Shown here one piece after another: positions 1 to 8,590 of a stretch of DNA of 64,000 nt (position 1 is its first letter; each line of letters begins with the position of its first letter). Source of the stretch: Pedobacter ghigonis (GTDB lineage Bacteria; Bacteroidota; Bacteroidia; Sphingobacteriales; Sphingobacteriaceae); assembly GCF_903166585.1 (NCBI RefSeq), contig NZ_CAESCM010000003.1, positions 310,001 through 374,000 of the forward strand. The letters run 5' to 3'. Under the pieces are notes generated by a model. The model was given only the letters and a program-made list of their open reading frames with translations. It had not been told where the DNA came from and ran no database searches. The position numbers and the translations under genes were made by a program.

Positions 1-1150
1 CGTAAGCATTAAACATCGATTCGGTTGTGGTATAACGGGCGCGTTCTTTATTGTACACGTCTGTTTCCAAATCTAAAATATCGGAAGTGGAAGCGTAATG
101 CATCGAATTAAACCTGGGCTTGGTATCGATAAAGAAATCGGTATTCAGTGAAATTTGAACAGGGCCGTTTCCTTTTTTTGTGGTTAATACAATAACACCA
201 TTGGCCGATCTTGAACCGTAAATGGAAGAAGCAGCAGCATCTTTTAAAACCGTTACCGATTCGATATCATAAGGATTAATATCTTCAAGGGCAGTTTCAG
301 AAGGTAGTCCATCAATAACAATTAAAGGATCTGTTCTAACACCAGTTGTGTTGATGGAAAATGTTCCCCTTCCACGTATAACCTGCTTATCGGCACCTAT
401 TCCAAATGGATTTTTATCATAAGCTAAACCGGCCACACGGCCTTCTAAAGCCTCCAGAATATTGGAATTGATCTGCTCGTTCAGCTTTTTTTTATCTACA
501 ACAGCAAATGCTCCGGCGTTTCTTTCGAGTGGAAGGGATTGAAAACCATTTACCACAACCTCAGCCAGTAAGGAGGCATTGGCATTTAAACGAACGGTTA
601 CCACTTTTAACGCAGCAGTACGATCGATGCGCTGTGTTTTAGATAGATAACCGATGTAATCAATATCAAGTGTATTGTATTCGTTGGTTAAGTTCATGCT
701 GAAATGACCGTTACCATCGCTGGTGGTATATTTATTGGTTCCTTTTAACCTTATTGATGCACCTGGTAGCGGCGAACCTAAACTATCGGTTACCATGCCG
801 TGCAGGATATATTCGTCTTCGGTAAATGCCGTTGAGGGTTTTAAAACAATCGTATTGTTATTAATTTCATAATCGAAAGGCTGATCTTTGAAAACCGTTT
901 CGAGTACCGTTTTTAAAGAGCTGGTACTAATTTTAGCCGTAACAGGTTTGGCTTTTTTAAGGTATTCGGCATCAAAAATAAATTGATAATTACTCTTTTT
1001 CGCAATTTCTGTAATTACACCATTTATGGGTGCATTATTGAACGTAAAAGTATAAGTTGCAGTTTGTGCCTGCGTGGTTTTAAGGCCCAGTGTAAGCAAA
1101 AACAGCATTACAAAAGCCATAACCCTATTAAGTTGAAGGGATGATTTCAA
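1..1150 (-). CDS. SusC/RagA-type TonB-dependent outer-membrane receptor, N-terminal part (cut by left edge)
   Basis: This is the N-terminal ~380 residues of a glycan-importing outer-membrane receptor; the barrel lies outside the window. The reading begins MKSSLQLNRV with a Lys/Arg-then-hydrophobic signal peptide ending near TQAQ. It is followed by an STN (secretin/TonB N-terminal) domain over roughly residues 35-105, a carboxypeptidase-like regulatory domain containing GSPLPGASIRLKGT, and a plug domain with the SusC signature GSRSANGVIVLTTKKG. The STN domain together with the FecR and sigma genes just upstream on the same strand indicates trans-envelope signalling to the ECF sigma factor. The start is TTG at 1150. 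An in-frame ATG at 1120 would remove the basic n-region, so TTG is preferred. SusD would be expected beyond the left edge. Confidence 0.93.
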   Translation of the reverse strand, partial: MKSSLQLNRVMAFVMLFLLTLGLKTTQAQTATYTFTFNNAPINGVITEIAKKSNYQFIFDAEYLKKAKPVTAKISTSSLKTVLETVFKDQPFDYEINNNTIVLKPSTAFTEDEYILHGMVTDSLGSPLPGASIRLKGTNKYTTSDGNGHFSMNLTNEYNTLDIDYIGYLSKTQRIDRTAALKVVTVRLNANASLLAEVVVNGFQSLPLERNAGAFAVVDKKKLNEQINSNILEALEGRVAGLAYDKNPFGIGADKQVIRGRGTFSINTTGVRTDPLIVIDGLPSETALEDINPYDIESVTVLKDAAASSIYGSRSANGVIVLTTKKGNGPVQISLNTDFFIDTKPRFNSMHYASTSDILDLETDVYNKERARYTTTESMFNAY

Positions 1151-1215
1151 TTTAAAATTCTTTAAAGTTTGTTAGTGGTTGTTGATAAGGCGGTAGAAAT
1201 GTTTTTGCGTAAAGC

Positions 1216-2379
1216 TTACTTCATTACAGTTACCCTCCTTCCTTCTACTTTAAACTTAAGGCCACTGGTGGTCGATAACATATCCAATACAGTAGCCAGG
1301 TTTTCCTGCATATCTATACGGGCATAAATGCGTTTTTCGGGGATTGAGGTATAATCTATATCCAGCTGGTACCAGCGGCTCAGGCGTTTCATAATTACAC
1401 CCAGTTCTTCGTTTTCGAAAGCGAAGAATCCTTGCTGCCAGGCGGCCATATTGGAAACATCAACAGCCGATTTACTTAACTGGTTGTTTTGGATTAACGC
1501 AGCTTCGCCCGGATGTAAAATCAGACTGGCATTGGTTGTAACATCTAAACAGTTTACCTTACCTTCTAATAAAGCAGTGCTTATAAAGTCATCATCCGGA
1601 TAGGCAGATAGATTAAACTTCGTTCCCAGAACGGTAATTCTTTCCCTTCCCGATGAAACTATAAAAGGATGTCCGGCATCTTTGCTTACTTCAAAATAAG
1701 CCTCTCCGCTTAAAGAAACCCTTCTTTCGGCCTGGTTAAACCCAACAGGGAATGTTAAACTCGATCCTGAGTTTAAAACCACCTGGGTGCCGTCAGAGAG
1801 CGTAACTTTGTATTTTCCACCCAAAGGAGTAGTAATGGTTTGTAAATAACTGTTGGTATCTGCAACAGCGCTTACGCGTGTATACACAATGCGGTCGCCC
1901 GATGATTTGGTGATCTGAACGCCGTAAGCCGTTGTAATGGATTTGTTGGCTAAGGTATCGAGGTTAATTTCCTGGCCATTACTCATTTTAAGTGTAGCCA
2001 AACTTCTGCCCGGCAAAACATCGGCCTGTTTCCACAAATAAGTATAAGCCAGGTAGCCGATTGAGAGTACGACTAAAATACTGGCCGCAATTTTAAGCAG
2101 CGATTGTGATGTAGGTTGTAACCTTACTGTTTGTGGTTTTTCATCAACGGCATCAATATTCGCAGAAATCAGCTGATGGATATTGTTTAAATGCTTTTGC
2201 AGGTTTGTATTGGCCTCGTATTGCTCTTCTGTTTCCAAAAACGCTGCTTCAATAAGTGTGTGTAAATCAGCACGATCGGCCACGTTAAAATAATCCAGCA
2301 GCTGATTAAGTTCAGCTTCGGTAATTTCGTTGCTTAAAAAACGGGAATATAAGTTTTCTATTTGCGGAGTTATTTTCAT
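1216..2379 (-). CDS. FecR-family anti-sigma factor
   Basis: Inner-membrane anti-sigma factor that relays the occupancy signal from the STN-containing receptor to the ECF sigma factor. Visible parts are a cytoplasmic N-terminal helical region (1-90), one transmembrane helix at about 95-116, a periplasmic FecR domain at about 180-275 (TPLGGKYKVTLSDGTQVVLN, then GEAYFEVSKD) and a C-terminal DUF4974-type domain at about 318-385 (FAFENEELGVIMKRLSRWY). It lies between the sigma gene and the SusC gene on one strand, the standard Bacteroidota order sigma-FecR-SusC. The length of 387 aa is normal for the family. The glycan sensed cannot be read from this gene, though the neighbouring glycosidases suggest mannose- or fucose-containing glycans. 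Confidence 0.95.
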   Translation of the reverse strand: MKITPQIENLYSRFLSNEITEAELNQLLDYFNVADRADLHTLIEAAFLETEEQYEANTNLQKHLNNIHQLISANIDAVDEKPQTVRLQPTSQSLLKIAASILVVLSIGYLAYTYLWKQADVLPGRSLATLKMSNGQEINLDTLANKSITTAYGVQITKSSGDRIVYTRVSAVADTNSYLQTITTPLGGKYKVTLSDGTQVVLNSGSSLTFPVGFNQAERRVSLSGEAYFEVSKDAGHPFIVSSGRERITVLGTKFNLSAYPDDDFISTALLEGKVNCLDVTTNASLILHPGEAALIQNNQLSKSAVDVSNMAAWQQGFFAFENEELGVIMKRLSRWYQLDIDYTSIPEKRIYARIDMQENLATVLDMLSTTSGLKFKVEGRRVTVMK

Positions 2380-2443
2380 CTTGCTTTGTTAGGTATACGC
2401 AGCAAAAGCAAAAACACACTACTCCTGAAATAAAATAAATAAA

Positions 2444-3037
2444 TTATTTATTTAAATGCAGTGCAATTGCGAAAATCATGAACTCTTTCGAATGGAAAAA
2501 TACATAATCCCTCATGCTTTTGGTAGCTTTTACCAGTTGGTTGCTTACCGTTGAGGGACTGATGTTTAATATAGATGCGGCTTCTTCGTAACTCTTCCCC
2601 TCTATGCGGCATAGCATAAAAATCTGTTTTCTTTTTTCCGGTAACCGGTCCAAAGCCAGATTTAAAACTGCCCGCCGCTCTTTATCCAGCAAATATTCTT
2701 CGGTTTCGTTGTAAAGTTCCGAATAATGATCAATCAGGTATTGTCGCATTTTGGCATCTTTAGCCAATAAACGGTAATGATCGTAAATGCAGTTTTGGGC
2801 AATTTTATAAATCCAGGCCTTAATGGGCTGGTGCTCGTCAATGAGGTCGCGTTTTAGCCAAACTTTTAAAAATACATCCTGCAAAAGTTCATCGGCTACT
2901 TCCTGTACTTTTACCATTTTTAAAATGCGTAGGTAAAGGTTACTGCTATAATGGTGGTAAACTTCGTCAAAAGCTGCTCTGTTTCCAGATTTTAATAAGG
3001 AAATAGTATCAAGGCCAACCTCCATGCTTTTGTTCAT
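2444..3037 (-). CDS. ECF RNA polymerase sigma-70 factor
   Basis: Extracytoplasmic-function sigma factor partnered with the adjacent FecR protein. Region 2 lies near the N-terminus (FDEVYHHYSSNLYLRILKM, then ADELLQDVFLKVWLK), and region 4 with its helix-turn-helix near the C-terminus (LPEKRKQIFMLCRIEGKSYEE, then ILNISPSTVSNQLVKA). The frame is open back to a TTG at 3064, but a perfect TACTTTTG -7 box on the minus strand at 3062-3069 puts the transcription start downstream of that codon, so ATG 3037 is chosen; ATG 3025 is also possible. It is separated from GH92 by a terminator and probably heads the sigma-FecR-SusC unit. Confidence 0.93.
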   Translation of the reverse strand: MNKSMEVGLDTISLLKSGNRAAFDEVYHHYSSNLYLRILKMVKVQEVADELLQDVFLKVWLKRDLIDEHQPIKAWIYKIAQNCIYDHYRLLAKDAKMRQYLIDHYSELYNETEEYLLDKERRAVLNLALDRLPEKRKQIFMLCRIEGKSYEEAASILNISPSTVSNQLVKATKSMRDYVFFHSKEFMIFAIALHLNK

Positions 3038-3061
3038 TAAGTATTTTACCTGTTTGGTACA

Positions 3062-3069
3062 CAAAAGTA
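3062..3069 (-). promoter_or_regulatory. Predicted Bacteroidota -7 box for the sigma-FecR-SusC unit
   Basis: Reads TACTTTTG on the minus strand, matching TAnnTTTG. It lies 25-32 bases before ATG 3037. No good -33 TTTG is seen at the expected spacing, so the call rests on the -7 box alone. Confidence 0.5.
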
Positions 3070-3145
3070 AGTATAAAATTGCAAAAGCTTTTATTTTACA
3101 GCTTTATAGCTATATTTTAACATTTAAAATGGCGTATTAAAACAA

Positions 3146-3175
3146 AACAGTCAGGCTTTTTAAAACCTGACTGTT
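3146..3175 (-). terminator. Intrinsic terminator after GH92
   Basis: A perfect 10-bp stem (AACAGTCAGG against CCTGACTGTT) with a 10-nt loop. On the minus strand it is followed by TTTGTTTTAA. It lies 35 bases past the GH92 stop and insulates the sigma gene. Confidence 0.8.
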
Positions 3176-3209
3176 AAAATTCAATTAATGCTAAGCAAAA
3201 GCAAAATTG

Positions 3210-5369
3210 TTATTTAGTTTCGATTAGTACATTTCCGCCGTTTTTAAACAGATCGTGAGCAATAAAATAGCCCTCATTCGTTTTACCGTTTACCTTAATC
3301 TGGCTAATGCCTCTTCCCTTTCCGGGCTTGGTAATGGTTAAGGTTTTGCCGGTACTGGTTTTCCATTTCACTTCATCAAACAAGGGTGCAGTTACAATAT
3401 ATTTGGGGTCGGTAGCCGAAAATGGATATATACCTAGCGCGCTGAAGACATACCAGGCCGACATTTCGCCGGCATCGTCCATACCCGACAGTGCTAAACC
3501 ATCGCTACCTATGCCATATAATTCGTTTAAAATTTTATCGATTATCTTCTGCGATTTTTCGGGCTTACCAATAAAAGTATAGGCAAATGGAGCCTCATGG
3601 TCGGGCTGGTTACCCTGACAGTATTGGCCAATCATGGTTTCTACATTGCGGGCAATGTATTTCGGGTTCCAGGGCAGGGTAAATAACGAGTCCAGTTTCG
3701 ATTCAAAACCTGCTGCGCCGCCATAAAGTTCAATCAGCCCCGGCATATCGTGCGGTGCATAAAAAGAAACCTGCCAGGCATTGGCTTCGCGGTACATGTA
3801 TTCGTAGTAAGGATATTGCGGGTTGAAGGGTTTAATCCAGTCGCCGTTTTCTAATCTGCCACGCATAAAACGAGTTGATGGATCGAACATGTTTTTATAG
3901 TTTTTCGATCTGGCCATTAAAATGCGGTAATTGGCAGTATCGCCCAGTTTTTGCGCAATCTGTGCAAGCGAATAATCATCGTAAGCGTACTCCAGCGTTT
4001 TAGATACGCCGGCTTTGGCTTTGGTTTCTACATGCGGGTTCTTCACGTCCGGATCAGAAATGTAGCCCTTTTCGATATACTCTTTAATAAACGGTCTTGC
4101 ACCACCGGCTACATTGGCATTGCGTAATAAAATCTGGTAGGTAGCCTGGATATCGAAATCATCAATTCCCCTTAAATAGGCCCCTGCAATGGACGAAGCA
4201 CCGTGGTCGCCATGAAAAAAGGTAGGGATAAAACCTGTTTTTTCGCCTACATCCTTCATCGATTTAATTACATCTAAAGTTACTTTTGGTGTAATTAAGC
4301 CCAGCAGCACATCTTTATTGCGGTAAGTATCCCAAAGCGAAGGCTCGGTATAATACCTGAAATCGCTTTTTACAACCTGGCGTTTGGCATCTTTATATTC
4401 GCCATTTATATCGCTGCGTAAGGCCGGCCATAAAAACGAGCGGTACAAACTAGAGTACAACATTTGCTTTTGTTTGCCAGTGCCTCCCTTTACTTCGATG
4501 TTCGATAACAAGTTCTCCCAGGTACTGGTGGCTTCGTCACGGATTTGCGCAAAGGTTTTCTGGCCAATTTCCTGTTTCAGGTTTTCTTTGGCATTGGCAA
4601 CGCTCACAAACGATAAGCCTATTTTTAAAGTCACCGGCCCCTTGCTTCCATCGGCTAAATGTACAATGGCATAACCCGATCGTTTGCCTGCATCGGTAAT
4701 ATCCAGTTTATCAATCTTTCCGTTTACTTCAGCATAAAAATAAACGTTCTCACCTCCCTGAAAGCCTTGTATGGCCGATTCTCCGTCTTGCGCTATATTC
4801 CAGGTAGAAACGCCGCTATTGGCTTTGCCCATGCTAAAAAGGATTTGCCTGTTGCTGTTGTTTTTATAATCATATTCGTGGAAACCGCACCTTAAAGTCG
4901 AAGTAAGCCTGACATTTACCTGATAATCATCCAGATAAACCTGATAAAAACCAAGCGCAGCGCTTTCGTTTTTATGCGAGAATTTAGAGCCGAATTTACC
5001 GGAAGGATTCGATAGCGGTAAAACAGGGATATTACAAAGGTTCCAGTGCCCTTTATTGGTATGTGCAAATCCGTAAATGGTATCGTCTTCGTACTCATAG
5101 CCTGCTCCCGAACCAAATTCGGTTATCGGGCTCAGTTGCACCATAGCATTTGGCAATGAACTGCCTGGAAAAGTTAAACCCGCCCACGATCGCCAGCCCT
5201 GTGGCAACTCATAGCCCAGTATTTTAGGATCTGTTAAAGGTGCTGTGCCAATAAAGGTGTTTACATATTTGGTTAACCGGGCTTTGGTTTGTGCCTTTAC
5301 CTGTACCTGATAAAAGCTCAGGGCACTTAGAAATAAGATAAAGTGTAATGATTTGGTTAGGGATTTCAT
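3210..5369 (-). CDS. GH92 alpha-mannosidase-family glycoside hydrolase with Gln at the acid position
   Basis: Secreted 719-aa GH92 enzyme; members are calcium-dependent exo-alpha-mannosidases acting on N-glycans and yeast mannan. The signal peptide ends near VKAQ. Family motifs are present: VNTFIGT near 36, SLWDTYRN near 345, GDHGASS near 390, and near the C-terminus the catalytic-base region MDDAGEMSAWYVFSALG. The usual GNEPDH acid motif here reads GNQPDH, with Gln588 (codon 3606-3608) in place of Glu. As I recall, the same change is found in GH92 members that cleave mannose-1-phospho-6-mannose, where the leaving group needs no acid. Family assignment is certain. Linkage specificity is inference, and plain alpha-1,2 activity is doubtful. 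It is divergent from GH95. Confidence 0.95.
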   Translation of the reverse strand: MKSLTKSLHFILFLSALSFYQVQVKAQTKARLTKYVNTFIGTAPLTDPKILGYELPQGWRSWAGLTFPGSSLPNAMVQLSPITEFGSGAGYEYEDDTIYGFAHTNKGHWNLCNIPVLPLSNPSGKFGSKFSHKNESAALGFYQVYLDDYQVNVRLTSTLRCGFHEYDYKNNSNRQILFSMGKANSGVSTWNIAQDGESAIQGFQGGENVYFYAEVNGKIDKLDITDAGKRSGYAIVHLADGSKGPVTLKIGLSFVSVANAKENLKQEIGQKTFAQIRDEATSTWENLLSNIEVKGGTGKQKQMLYSSLYRSFLWPALRSDINGEYKDAKRQVVKSDFRYYTEPSLWDTYRNKDVLLGLITPKVTLDVIKSMKDVGEKTGFIPTFFHGDHGASSIAGAYLRGIDDFDIQATYQILLRNANVAGGARPFIKEYIEKGYISDPDVKNPHVETKAKAGVSKTLEYAYDDYSLAQIAQKLGDTANYRILMARSKNYKNMFDPSTRFMRGRLENGDWIKPFNPQYPYYEYMYREANAWQVSFYAPHDMPGLIELYGGAAGFESKLDSLFTLPWNPKYIARNVETMIGQYCQGNQPDHEAPFAYTFIGKPEKSQKIIDKILNELYGIGSDGLALSGMDDAGEMSAWYVFSALGIYPFSATDPKYIVTAPLFDEVKWKTSTGKTLTITKPGKGRGISQIKVNGKTNEGYFIAHDLFKNGGNVLIETK

Positions 5370-5559
5370 TTTACATAAAACGTTTTAGTGTGTGCTATCA
5401 AATATAGAAAATCTATCAGGTCCGTCAACAAAATATCACAATAGTTACCAATTGATTTTAAATAGTTAGCTATAATCTTATGCTTAAATAATTGAATAAT
5501 ATGCCAAATATCTGGATGCTTTAATCTGAGTGTTTCAGTTCTTGCCATGCTATTTTATA

Positions 5560-5567
5560 TATCTTTG
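5560..5567 (+). promoter_or_regulatory. Predicted -7 box for the GH95 gene
   Basis: TATCTTTG matches TAnnTTTG. Transcription would begin around 5573, so the GTG at 5530 that opens the frame cannot be the start, and ATG 5593 is favoured. Confidence 0.5.
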
Positions 5568-5592
5568 GTTACACACTAATCAAATAACCCTT

Positions 5593-7857
5593 ATGCTTTT
5601 AAATTATAGGCAACGTTTCATTTGCATGCTATTTTCGTGCTTGCTATTTCAATTTACAAACCGGGTAATGGCCCAAAGTAAAGAAAATCCTGCTTTCACC
5701 ATGTGGCATAATAAACCCGCAAAAAAATGGATGACTGAAGCCTATCCCATTGGCAATGGACGTATTGGCGGGATGATTTTTGGAGGTGTTGATCAGGAGC
5801 ACATTCAGTTTAACGATAACACCTTATGGACCGGAGATGAAAACGACCGGGGCATGTATCAGGCCTTTGGCGATTTGTTTATCGATTTCAACAATAAAGA
5901 TCAGCAATTTACCGCATACAGCCGTAAACTGGATATCACAAGGGCGCTTCATACCATTAACTATACGCAAAATAGCATACAGTTTAAACGCGAGTATTTT
6001 TGCAGTTTTCCGGATAAAGTGATGGTATTGCGCTTTACGGCTAACCAGAAAAAGACTTATTCGGCTGCTATAGGTTTAAAAGACGCACATCAAGGCACTA
6101 TAACAGCAAATGGAAATATTATTCAGCTAACAGGTAAACTGCCAAACGGCATGACTTATCAGGCTACTGCTTTGGTTAAAGTTGAAAATGGAAAGCTGAG
6201 TACTGTAAAAGATGGCGACAACGAAAAACTTAAAATAGAAAATGCAGATGCGGTAACCATTGTTTTTACGGCTGCAACCAATTACATCAACAAGCGCGAA
6301 CAAAACTGGAAAGGCGAAGAACCTGCACCTAAAATAGAACGCATTTTAAATGCCGTTAAAGCAAAAAGTTACGATAACCTGCTGAAATCCCATATCAGCG
6401 ATTATATCCAGCTGTATAACCGCCTGAGTTTAACCCTTGGTACCAGTGATGCGGCAAATGAAAATCTGCCAACATACCAAAGGTTAATTAACTATAAAAA
6501 GGTAGCCGACCCTGCACTCGAGGCTTTGATTTTTCAATATGGCAGGTATTTATTGATTAGTTCTTCCAGAGCAGGTGGCTTACCGGCCAATCTTCAAGGG
6601 TTATGGAACGAAAGCAATACCCCACCCTGGGGAAGCGATTACCACTCTAACATCAATATTCAAATGAATTATTGGCTGGCAGAACCGACAAACCTTTCCG
6701 AATGTCAGGTACCTTATCTCGATTACATCAATAGCATGCGCGAGGTGAGTAAAATGCATACCCGAAAGCAATATCCAAATACGCGTGGATGGACAGTAAA
6801 AACAGAGAACAATATTTTTGGGGGCATGAGTTTCTTGTGGAATACACCGGGCAGTGCCTGGTATGCGCAAGCCCTTTGGGAGCATTACGCTTTTACGCAG
6901 GATAAAGCTTACCTGAAAAACTTCGCCTACCCGATTATTAAAGAAATTGCTGAATTCTGGGACGACCATCTAAAAAGACGTTCTGATGGTACTTTGGTAG
7001 CTCCTATGGGTTGGTCGCCAGAGCATGGCCCTACCGAAGATGGCGTAACGCACGATCACCAGATTATTTACGATCTCTTTACCAATTACATCGAATCGGC
7101 TGATATTTTAGGCATTGATGCCGATTATAAAAAACACATTGCCGATTTGAAAGCACATTTACTAAAACCAAAAATCGGTAAATGGGGACAATTACAGGAA
7201 TGGGAAACCGATCGCGATGATCCGAAAGATCAGCACAGGCATATTTCACACCTCTTTGGTCTGCACCCGGGCAGAGAAATCAGCACCATTAAAACACCCG
7301 AACTGGCGCAGGCTGCAAAAGTAACCTTAATTGCCCGTGGCGATGAATCGACAGGTTGGTCGATGGCCTGGAAAATGAACTTCTGGGCCAGGTTGCAGGA
7401 TGGAAACCATGCTTATAAAATTTTACAGAACTTTATTACTCCTGTGGGTGGTTCTGGTACCGATTACAATAAAGGTGGTGGCATTTACTCGAATCTGTTT
7501 TGTGCACATCCACCCTTCCAGATTGATGGAAACTTTGGCTATACTGCAGGTATTTCTGAAATGTTATTGCAAAGCCAGGCAGGCGAATTACAGTTTCTGC
7601 CCGCTTTACCCGATAAGTGGACAAGTGGCAACATTAAAGGCTTAAAGGCCCGCGGAAATTTCGAAATTACCAATCTGCAATGGAAAGATGGTAAAGTGGT
7701 GGCTTTAGCCATCAAATCACTATCAGGAGAAAAATGCATTGTAAGGAGTCCTAATCAGCTTAAGGCTACTGCAAAAGGCATAACTGAAGAAAAAACGGGC
7801 AAAGATTTCAGGTATAGTTTTAATACCCAGGCTGGAAAAGTGTATCAATTTAATTAA
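5593..7857 (+). CDS. GH95 glycoside hydrolase (alpha-L-fucosidase/galactosidase family)
   Basis: Secreted or lipid-free periplasmic GH95 enzyme, about 754 aa from ATG 5593; the family inverts alpha-1,2-L-fucosidic and, in some members, alpha-L-galactosidic links. A signal peptide (MLLNYRQRF, then a hydrophobic core, ending RVMAQ) supports this start. The N-terminal beta domain begins WHNKPAKKWMTEAYPIGNGRIGGM. The catalytic toroid holds the paired Asn of NINIQMNYW (about 353-361), the SPEHGPTEDG motif, and the QIDGNFG motif with the proposed base-activating Asp at about 645. It stands alone, divergent from GH92, with which it probably shares a substrate pool. Which sugar it removes is not settled by the sequence. 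Confidence 0.94.
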   Translation: MLLNYRQRFICMLFSCLLFQFTNRVMAQSKENPAFTMWHNKPAKKWMTEAYPIGNGRIGGMIFGGVDQEHIQFNDNTLWTGDENDRGMYQAFGDLFIDFNNKDQQFTAYSRKLDITRALHTINYTQNSIQFKREYFCSFPDKVMVLRFTANQKKTYSAAIGLKDAHQGTITANGNIIQLTGKLPNGMTYQATALVKVENGKLSTVKDGDNEKLKIENADAVTIVFTAATNYINKREQNWKGEEPAPKIERILNAVKAKSYDNLLKSHISDYIQLYNRLSLTLGTSDAANENLPTYQRLINYKKVADPALEALIFQYGRYLLISSSRAGGLPANLQGLWNESNTPPWGSDYHSNINIQMNYWLAEPTNLSECQVPYLDYINSMREVSKMHTRKQYPNTRGWTVKTENNIFGGMSFLWNTPGSAWYAQALWEHYAFTQDKAYLKNFAYPIIKEIAEFWDDHLKRRSDGTLVAPMGWSPEHGPTEDGVTHDHQIIYDLFTNYIESADILGIDADYKKHIADLKAHLLKPKIGKWGQLQEWETDRDDPKDQHRHISHLFGLHPGREISTIKTPELAQAAKVTLIARGDESTGWSMAWKMNFWARLQDGNHAYKILQNFITPVGGSGTDYNKGGGIYSNLFCAHPPFQIDGNFGYTAGISEMLLQSQAGELQFLPALPDKWTSGNIKGLKARGNFEITNLQWKDGKVVALAIKSLSGEKCIVRSPNQLKATAKGITEEKTGKDFRYSFNTQAGKVYQFN

Positions 7858-8041
7858 ATATATTACTGTGTGATTGAATGGCTTTTGGTTATTTGTCATT
7901 CAATCACCCGGTAATTCAATCATTCATTAACGCTATCATTTCCGTAATTCCTTCCTTCAATAATTCTTTCATTCAACTTCTCTCATTTATCGATTCAAAC
8001 ATTTATTTCTTCCCTGCGTTTTACCTTAAAGCAATTACAAG

Positions 8042-8395
8042 ATGAGCACGACCAATAAATTACTAACCGAGCACAATGCAAAAGTTGTGGTACAGGATTT
8101 TTTAAATGCACTGAACACCGAAGATTTTAATCTGGCCAGACAGCAATTACATGATGATTTGTATTTTAAAGGCGTGATGGGCGAAAGGAATGGTGCAGAT
8201 ATCTATATCGCCGATATGGAGAAGATGAAATTCAAATACGATATTAAAAAAATATTTACTGATGGCGAAGAGGTTTGCCTTTGGTACGATATTAATATGG
8301 GCGGTAAAACCATCTTTTGTGCTGGCTGGTACCAGCTCGATGATGAAAAAATTAAATCTATTCAGGTCATATTCGACCCTCGACCGATTTTATAA
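8042..8395 (+). CDS. SnoaL/NTF2-like small protein
   Basis: A 117-aa single-domain protein of the SnoaL-like NTF2 fold. The start VQDFLNALNTEDFNLARQQL is the typical helical opening, followed by a curved sheet ending in WYQLDDEKIKSIQVIFDPRP. Members are ligand-binding proteins or isomerases; none of the usual catalytic residues identifies an activity here, so function is unknown. There is no signal peptide, so it is cytoplasmic. Its stop codon ends at 8395 and the stop of the opposite-strand gene begins at 8396, leaving no bases between the convergent genes. Confidence 0.8.
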   Translation: MSTTNKLLTEHNAKVVVQDFLNALNTEDFNLARQQLHDDLYFKGVMGERNGADIYIADMEKMKFKYDIKKIFTDGEEVCLWYDINMGGKTIFCAGWYQLDDEKIKSIQVIFDPRPIL

Positions 8396-8590
8396 TCAAC
8401 AAACCTGCTTAAGTTTTCTTACATTAATTTCGCCTTCAGCAAGCTGAAAACGGAACATTAAAAACTCATCTGTTTCGGTAATTTCAATGTGCTCAATTGT
8501 ACCAGACTGATTGTTTTCGGTTGCAATTACATCACCGGTTTTTAGCTCTAACAGCGTTGAAGTGGGCAGTTTATCGTTAACGATGGTCAT
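8396..8590 (-). CDS. Small uncharacterised protein coupled to the histidine kinase
   Basis: A 64-aa protein of no family I recognise, starting MTIVNDKLPTSTLLELKTGD. It looks like a small all-beta domain with alternating hydrophobic residues (GDVIATENN, GTIEHIEI, EFLMFRFQL). The frame extends to a TTG at 8602, but ATG 8590 is the natural start. It overlaps the last 14 bases of the histidine kinase gene, so the two are probably translationally coupled. A role as a partner or output of the kinase is inference. It abuts the convergent SnoaL-like gene with no spacer. Confidence 0.65.
   Translation of the reverse strand: MTIVNDKLPTSTLLELKTGDVIATENNQSGTIEHIEITETDEFLMFRFQLAEGEINVRKLKQVC

Noticed and set aside
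1..1150. Treating the SusC N-terminus as a standalone gene with ATG 1120
   Set aside because: The frame continues through the left edge and the TTG at 1150 gives the better signal peptide, so it is called as a partial gene.
4384..4895. Plus-strand frames inside the GH92 gene
   Set aside because: They are antisense shadows of a strongly conserved glycosidase and have no family resemblance.
5530..5592. GTG start for the GH95 gene at 5530
   Set aside because: It precedes the predicted -7 box at 5560-5567 and would add 21 residues before a clear signal peptide at ATG 5593.
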